64,000 nucleotides of DNA from Liolophura sinensis. Its lineage: Eukaryota; Mollusca; Polyplacophora; Chitonida; Chitonidae. Below, in pieces: positions 56,857 through 64,000 of the stretch. The position numbers and the translations under genes were made by a program. The stretch is taken from NCBI RefSeq assembly GCF_032854445.1, contig NC_088301.1, forward strand, positions 29,994,402-30,058,401, written 5' to 3'. The first letter of the stretch is position 1. Each line of letters begins with the position of its first letter. Below the pieces are notes generated by a model. The model saw nothing but the letters and a program-made list of their open reading frames with translations. It was not told the origin of the DNA and ran no database searches.

Positions 56857-57734
56857 CTACAGAAAAAAGATTACAGGACTGAAGAACTATGTACACTATA
56901 TTACTATGTACATCATGTTGCTTTTTTCGTTAGGATTTTTCTTCATTGGTAAAAGTGATGTTTCACTCAGTTAGATACAACTTTTGTTATTATATGATAT
57001 GTTACACACACATGCCATGATGTCAAAAGACAAGCATTTTATGACGTTCCCATCCATACTTCCCGCATCAACACACGACATCACACAAGATGTCATACTC
57101 GTGTGAGAGATGAAAATGATAACCCACGTGACGTGAAGCCTTGTACACAAGTGTATTTAATAGCTGTTAAGCGCGGTACTAACTTTAACCTAAACTGAAG
57201 TCTTAATAGTTTTGTATTAGGCCAAGACTGGGGTTAAGATTTAAGCCTAGCCCCAGTAGGATAGCAGTTCTACTGCTTGTCAGCTGTTTCTAAACCTGCT
57301 CCGTGACTGGAAACCAGGTGCCTTCATCAGCTGGAAATCCACTGAAAAACTACTGATATTCAACTGCCATTTGGTAATGAACTTAAAAGAACTGATATAC
57401 CTAACTTGTACAGCTCTAGAATACCCTTTGACCATGAACAACGGATGAGGCAGAAATCATTCTCTTCCTGTTCATATAAACTGTTAACATAGTTGTAGAC
57501 ATGACAAGGTAATACATGAAATACAGATCCCTTGCAAGAAACTAGCATCAGAATCCGATCATGATGTAACTAGCGGATGCTCGGATCACTGAACAAGTGA
57601 ATGGGCAGGCACACTCCAAAAACCGATCAGTTCCTGTTATAAAGTCTTGCAGAATTACATTTAATGGTAAACTTCAGACCAAGGTTAAATAATTTCGTAA
57701 AAGGGGTTCTGGGGATATCGTTATGTAAACAATC
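56857..57734. other. Intron, no feature recognised
   Basis: Counterpart of 10687-11567. Confidence 0.35.
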
Positions 57735-57970
57735 AATGCCCTCCGTGGCCGAGGGGGTTAACACACCAACGCGGAGCATTGACCTAGGAGCTGTGAGTTG
57801 AAGTCAAGCTCATGCTGGCTTCATCTCCGGCCGTGCGTGTGAATAAGGTCTGACAGCAACTTGCCGACTGTAGTGGGTTTCCCCCAGCTCTGTCTGATTT
57901 CCTCCCACCTTAACGTCGGAAATATTCTTGAGTGCGGCGTAAAACACCAATGAAAGAAATAAATAAATAT
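57735..57970 (+). mobile_element. tRNA-related SINE (copy B of 11568-11835)
   Basis: Same insertion as in copy A, with a small internal deletion before 'gaaatattcttgagtgcggc' and a shorter tail. Confidence 0.83.
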
Positions 57971-58744
57971 AAACAATCAAATTCCTGAGATATCAAACAG
58001 AAAAGATGACAGCCTGCTTCAATACCAATATACTGACGATCAAAAAGTAACAGGCATATCCTCATGAAAAGGCTTTAAGACAGATTTGATTAAATTTGTC
58101 CGAACAGCATTGGATCGAGATATCGCACAAACATGACAGACCAGATTTTTAACTACTGCAGTGTCACAGAACAGACAAACAGACGAATGAACTGACCAAC
58201 CCCAACAGTTGATCAGTTCATAATGCCTTTCTTTTTAAAATTTCAACATAAATCTGATGAAATTTGGTTCAGCAGTTCTAGATATTTATAGGACGGATAA
58301 TTTTATTGCACATTACAATATCACAATACTGATGAGCTTGAGCAACCTAATGAATAAGAAAAACCTTAAAGTTGATCAATGCTCGAGACTCATGTCATAA
58401 TACTTGAACACAAATTTGGTGAAGACAATGGCCATGGTGAGTTCCCGAAGCTTGGTACATGTTTGGCACGAAAATAATATATCTACATAATATTTAATAT
58501 AATAACAAGTGTCATTTTCAAAGGCCCACAACCATGATAAGATTTACAGTACAGGCCCCAAATTCAGCCGGATCTCCAAATTAAATTATCTTAATTAGCT
58601 CAGATGCATAAACTGAATTGATTGTACATTACTTGTCTTTATACCAATAAAAGAATATTGAAGTCACAGTTGATTATTATGTCACAGTATATAACACATG
58701 TGTAATATCCTCTGGGGTAGTATTTCTACAACTCAGTTATATCC
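57971..58744. other. Intron with junction of a 2.2-kb deletion
   Basis: Follows 11836-12430 and then switches, around 58560-58600, to sequence equivalent to 14640 onward. The switch removes the counterparts of EGF exons 4 and 5 and the 46-bp array. Confidence 0.7.
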
Positions 58745-59450
58745 TTTGTTACTGCTACAGAAAAGAGCTATTCGAGCAATAACTTGATCAAAAACTGAAG
58801 ATGATGCTTTGTCATTCTTCAAAAAGTTACATATGCTCCCATTATCTAGTCTTAACACTTACCGTGTTCTCCTGTTTGCACAAAAGTATTGTACTGTCCC
58901 ACTCATTCTCCAATTGTATACTAACAGTATTTCATAAACAAACCATCCATCGATATGGCACCAGGGCACAAACTTGAAATTTATAGTGTTATGTTTAGCG
59001 TTGTTATCTTTTTTGTTATTCAGTCAATTTGAATGTTGCGTGTCCCAGGGAATAGAATAAACTTCCTTTAAACTTCGGAGAATAAAGTTCTCGGTAAAAT
59101 TATCTCATTTAAATCTAAATTAAAATCTTACTTTAACGGTTCAGTTGTTACAAAATCATATTTTCACACAACCATCTATGCCATATTGACGCATGCTCTT
59201 TTATGATTATTATCTATTGTGTATATTGTTATTACTTATCTATAATCGTATTTATCATTACATATAATTTTGATGCCATATATATATCCTGTAAGTTCAA
59301 TATTTTTCTACGTAATGGGATAAAAAATGCTCTTTTGGAGCTTTATTCCCGCCAGATTCATACCAGCAATACTATCAATATGTTTTTGTTTGCAAACATT
59401 AATGACTGCTGAGGTAAAATTGTATCCTTTGGTTCTGATGAAATAAAAGA
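58745..59450 (+). mobile_element. LINE 3' fragment (RT C-terminal region)
   Basis: Plus-strand reading gives LLLQKRAIRAIT, then LHMLPLSSLNTYRVLLFAQK, and near 59310 RNGIKNALLELYSRQIHTSN. This is the conserved region after the RT domain in CR1/Jockey-type LINEs. A few stops break it. The end 'gatgaaataaaagacaattg' matches the copy A terminus at 15005. Confidence 0.65.
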
Positions 59451-59571
59451 CAATTGAAAATCACGTTATATGAATATAAAAAATAAGAATATGCACTTGG
59501 TTTTATACAATTACTCCTAGACATAAACTCCTTAAGCTCAGGTCTACCATGTGTAGGCTAGGCTAGCTCAC

Positions 59572-59724
59572 CTGTCTTACACTTGTTCCCAAGCCAGCCT
59601 GGGGCACATCTTAGTGTCTCTGTGCTTGGGCACCACCCACCCACTCTGTCACACTTATCTGAGCCACCTGCACATTGACCACAATCCTCCTCACAGTCCG
59701 CACCATAAGTACCTGCTGGGCAGT
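59572..59724 (-). CDS. Receptor gene B, EGF-like exon 3
   Basis: 153 nt, phase 1-1, acceptor 'ttattag', donor 'gtgag' (59567-59571). The module begins DCPAGTYGADCEEDCGQC and ends CAPGWLGNKCKT, with all cysteines kept. It differs from the copy A exon at several residues, more than the neighbouring exons do. Confidence 0.87.
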
Positions 59725-59894
59725 CTAATAACCAAAAAAAAAATTACCTTTGTTTTGGCAATTTAATTATAACATAATATGTTTTATCCAGTCACAATTA
59801 CAGTAAGTCTTAGATGCAATTATTTTTTTTCATCTATACATTATTTTTAAAGGAAATGAACATGTTTAAAATATTATTCCACTGTTATCCATAC

Positions 59895-60050
59895 TTTCAT
59901 CACACTTCCTTCCCTGGTATCCAGCCTGACATCTCGGATTCGGTGACCTATCCGGACATTCTCCTGTTGTCCTGTCACAGACTGTTCTTCCCTCAGCACA
60001 GTATCCACATCTCTGCCCACAGTCAGGGCCATACTCTCCTCCATCACAAC
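59895..60050 (-). CDS. Receptor gene B, EGF-like exon 2
   Basis: 156 nt, phase 1-1, acceptor 'tctgcag', donor 'gtatgg' (59889-59894). Module CDGGEYGPDCGQRCGYC ... CDRTTGEC ... CQAGYQGRKC. It is the most upstream gene B exon visible; the signal-peptide exon and any further EGF exons must lie to the right of the window or in unrecognised sequence. Confidence 0.87.
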
Positions 60051-60734
60051 CTGCAGACAGAAATTAACAGTCATACCTCACTTATTGTTTTTTGTCACAG
60101 ACTGTTCATGCAGATATATGTACACCAAACAAGCATGACATACGAGCGCATATGCATTACCTCTGACTTTTAGTTTTGCAACAGGCACAAATTCACAAAC
60201 AGACATCTCCACACAGGACGTGAATCATGTCCTTTCAATTCAGGCCCCTTGAATCAACAGAACAGCCCATATGATAAAATGTAAAGAAGCCAGAGTTAAG
60301 ATACATGTAGGATGTAAAAAAAACACCGATCAAAAGGTTTAAAGGGCTGCTCATTTGTAGCAAAACACACTGTAAATATCACATGTAATGCTTAGATGCC
60401 ATATCATCCGGCTGACTCATAGTTATACGTTAAAAATTTCTGTCATTTCTATGTCACATTGACTATAATGATTTGAGATCTGTTTCATTCTTCCCAGCTT
60501 AGGTTTCAGAACATATATATTTGTGCCCTAGCATTCACTAACCTGGAACTGTCACATCACATATAGTGTTCTCAACATTATAAAATCTTGTTTTAATCAG
60601 GTACAGGTATTTTCATTTTCAGATTACTTACTTGTTTATGAATGATGAAAACCATCACGTCAGAATTAACATGAAGGTTAACTGTAAATGACACCCTGAC
60701 ACTTGTATCCGAACATTCGTACTTGGCCTACATT
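60051..60734. other. Intron, no feature recognised
   Basis: Counterpart of 15633-16319. Confidence 0.35.
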
Positions 60735-62830
60735 TACTGTACATGTGCATCACGGATATGTACATGTACACCACGGATATGTACATGTACACCACGGATA
60801 TATACATGTACAACACAGATATCTTCACCACCTATATGTACATGTACACCACGAATAAGTACATGTACACCAATAATATGTACATGTCCACCACGAATAT
60901 GTACATGTACACCACGGATATGCACACCATGAATTTGTACGTGTACACCACGTATTTTTACATGTGTACCACGCATATGTACACCACGAATATGTACATG
61001 TACACTACGGATTTGTAAATGTAGACCATGTATATGCACACCACGTATATGTACACCATGAATATTTACATTTCCATTATGGATATGTACGCCATAAATA
61101 TGTACATGTACACCACGCATATGTAGACAACGAATATGTACAGGTACATCATGGATATGCTCACCATGAATATGTACATGTATACCACCACGAATATGTA
61201 CATATACACCACGGATATGTACACCACACATATGTACTAGTACACACTGGTGGTGTACTAGTACACCATGGGTATACACACCACAAACATACACACGAAC
61301 ACCACGTATATGTACATGTACACCACGAATATGTTCATGTACACCACAAATATGTACATGCACACCACGTATATGTACATGCACACCACGTATATGTACA
61401 TGCACACCACGTATATGTACATGTACACTACAAATGTGTACACCACTGATATGTACCTGTACTCCACAGACATGTACATGTACACCACAGATATATACAC
61501 ATACACCACGAATATGTATATGTGCACTACGGATATGTAAATTTACACCACGTATATATACATGTACACCACAAATATGTACACCACAGTTATGTACATT
61601 TACACCACAGTTATGTACATGCACACCATATATATGTACATGTACACAACAAATATGTACATGTACACCACCGATATGTACATGTACACCACCGAATTGT
61701 ACATGTACACCACAAATTTATAGACCATGAATATGTACCTGTACACCATGGATATGCAAACCACAAACATGTAGATGTACACCACAAATATGCACATCTA
61801 AACCACACATATATACATGTATACCATTGATATGTGCATGTACATTACGGATATGTACACCACGAATATGTACGTGTACAGTAGTGATATGTACAAGCAC
61901 ACCACGGATATGTACATGTATACCACGAGATATGTACACCTACACCACAGATATCCACACCACGGATATGTACAGTGGATGTGTACATCGGATGTACAGC
62001 GGACGTGTACATCTACACCACAGATGTGTACTTGTACACCACAAATATATACACACCATGAATATGTACATGTACAAAATGGATATGTAAACTACAAATA
62101 TGTACATGTACACTACGAATATGAACACCACGAATATGTGCATGTACACCACGAATATATACATGTACACCAAGAATATGTTTATGTACACCACGAATAT
62201 GTACATGTACATTATGGATTATGGATGTACCCTACAAATATGTACACCTCGGATATGCACATGTACACCACAGATATGTAAACCACGGTTATGTACATGT
62301 ACACCATAAATATATACACCATGAACGTATATGTACATGTACACCACAAATATGTACATGTACGCTACAAATATGTATATCTACACCACAAATATATATG
62401 TACCCTACAAATATGTACACCACGGATATGTACATGTACACCACGAATATATACATATACACCACGAATATATGCATGTACACCACGAATATGTACATGT
62501 ACATTACGGATATGTCCACCACAAATATGTACATGTACATGTACTCCACGAATATGTTTATGTTTACCACGGATATGTACATGTACACGGATATGCACAC
62601 CACGGATATGTACATGTACACCATAGATATGAACACATGAATATGTACATGTACAATACGGATATGTATACCCACACCCAGGATATGTACATGTATACCA
62701 CGGATATGTACACCTACACCACAGATATGCACACCACGAATATGTACATGTACAATACGGATATGTATATCCACACCACGGATATACATACCATGGATAT
62801 GTACGCCACAGTTATATGTATGTACACTAT
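60735..62830. repeat. 21-bp palindrome-rich satellite (copy B), complete
   Basis: About 100 units of the same 21-bp family as 16320-17704, here spanned without a gap. Units vary at the accacgg part while gtacatgtac is conserved. The 168-bp higher-order repeat of copy A is not evident. Frames of up to 296 codons on both strands are artefacts. Confidence 0.92.
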
Positions 62831-63764
62831 TATTATGGTGATAAACAACACATTCTGGGGCATTAACTTTTCCTCATTTTTGCAACTACTATAAACTACT
62901 GTGTAAAAAAAAATGATCTTAATATGTTAGCATCAACCAAGTGCTGCCCAACAATTAGCCCCATGATTGGTATTTATGGGGATTAGAGCTTTTTTTACAC
63001 TTCCAGCCTATTTTGGACAAAAACAAATAGGAAATATAGGAATTCTACACCCCAAAAGTAGGAGGTTAATAGGAAATTTTGGTAAAAAATAGGAGAATTA
63101 TAGAAATAGGAATATCTGAACACTATAAATATAATGAGCCAGACCACCCTTTACAGGCCCTGACAAAGCTCTTTTTATTCACAGGAAAGCGATAATTGAA
63201 AACAGAAATGAAGACGGGCTGCAAGTCATAAAATACAAAAAAGTCTTTTGTTGAATTGACTGGAGGACAAACAAATGACCACATAACAACTACATTTGAT
63301 GGTCATAGTCTTTTAATGGATGCCTCAGTCAACAGACACCTTTCTTTTGCAACAGTCTTGCCAATAATGGTAAAGATCATGTCAACGTCACTATTGTCAT
63401 GACACTATTTTTCAATACACTCTCAAAAATGCTCTTGTCCCTCTTCAGTGATCTGCATGTTAAGGCCTATTGCTAACTATTTCTCCATTTCCACCCCTTT
63501 CTTAAAAGTTACACATGCCCAATTCAGGTCATTGGGTCCAAGATTTGTCTCCGAACTGAAGGAGCACTGATTGGGTAATACTGCCACACAGACAGTTTAG
63601 GTTGGTGATACACTATAAATATCTGCACTGCTATTTTGCACCCAGTTTAAATCTATGAGAATTTTCTGTGTTTTGGATAGAACTGAAAACTGTTTTCCCA
63701 ATTTTTGCCTCTGTATTCTCCTGTGCCTTCCCATCACACCACATTAGTTATATTTTGTATTTTG
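62831..63764. other. No gene recognised
   Basis: Single-copy sequence beyond copy B, with a 'taggaaat...taggag' low-complexity patch at 63025-63115. It shows no visible similarity to 17905 onward. Confidence 0.35.
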
Positions 63765-64000
63765 CTGTGTATTTTCCATTGTCTATCATCGCATTTCCAT
63801 TATTTTGTTGTTTGTTCCCCACTATCTATTATCCCATTTAACTTGCACTTTAGTCTGTTCGTCATTGTCTATCATCCCATTTCCATTAATTGCACTTTGT
63901 TGTTTATCCTCCATTGTCTATTATCCCATTTCCAGTGCTTTTTGCTATATATTCACCATTGTCTGTCACCTCATGGTCATTGCATTCTTTGTTGTTTATT
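63765..64000. repeat. Imperfect ~50-bp tandem repeat at right edge
   Basis: 'ccattgtctatcatcccattt' followed by 'ccattattttg'-like sequence recurs about five times with many differences, and runs off the window. Confidence 0.65.

Larger units (their letters stand above)
46941..62830. repeat. Segmental duplication, copy B
   Basis: Direct copy of 1731-17704. Differences include a SINE at 49064-49297 (absent from A), a different intron filling at 49990-52800 with an extra EGF exon and two SINEs, loss of the segment equivalent to 12430-14640, and a longer LINE fragment at 58745-59450. Confidence 0.9.

Noticed and set aside
60734-62894. 296-codon and similar frames in the copy B satellite
   Set aside because: Same artefact as in copy A, open on both strands at once.

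Overview
The window is animal nuclear DNA. It has intron-split genes with GT/AG boundaries, tRNA-derived SINEs, LINE, Tc1 and Ty3/Gypsy elements, and about a dozen families of short tandem repeats. The repeat style (a SINE ending in the 'gtacggcgtaaaacacc' motif, arrays rich in tacatgtaca, a LINE with a 2A-like leader, Draper/MEGF-type receptors in tandem) suggests a lophotrochozoan, most probably a mollusc. The species cannot be fixed from sequence alone.

The backbone is a direct segmental duplication. Copy A (about 1731-17704) and copy B (about 46941-62830) lie 45.2 kb apart in the same orientation, and each carries a minus-strand gene for a Draper/CED-1/MEGF-like receptor. In copy A ten coding exons can be chained without a phase conflict: a signal-peptide exon (two candidates, 29813-29870 and 30401-30458), seven EGF-like exons (19429-19563, 15477-15632, 15146-15298, 14193-14345, 12702-12854, 10549-10686, 6552-6695), a transmembrane exon (4150-4240) and a tail exon (3410-3695). 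Together they give about 488 residues. Every EGF exon is phase 1-1. Copy B has five EGF exons, a transmembrane exon and a tail, and its 5' end lies beyond the right edge. The copies differ by exon loss (two EGF exons missing from B), an in-frame 54-nt exon deletion in B, an extra EGF exon in B, and SINE insertions. Both tails keep an ITAM-like YxxI-x12-YxxL pair and a YxxM motif.

The most unusual theme is that tandem amplification repeatedly starts at the edges of these EGF exons. Units of 43, 86, 139 and 151 bp each contain exon sequence, and most carry its splice donor. The 43-bp case makes nearly 40 copies of a donor-like site next to the real one.

Region by region: 1-671 is the N-terminal part of a non-LTR element (2A-like motif plus APE endonuclease) running off the left edge. 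1.7-17.7 kb is copy A, ending in a 21-bp satellite and a 200-N gap. 18-30.5 kb holds the 5' part of gene A, with a complete Tc1-like transposon (21952-23484, intact DD34E transposase) and a decayed plus-strand Gypsy element (23.7-27.5 kb) in its presumed first intron. 31-34 kb has an unrecognised ORF and a tRNA-like SINE. 34.1-42.05 kb is a minus-strand Ty3/Gypsy element with two LTRs, gag, pol, a chromodomain-like tail and an env-like remnant, next to an inverted partial LTR. 42-46.9 kb is mostly non-coding. 46.9-62.8 kb is copy B, and 62.8-64 kb is unassigned.
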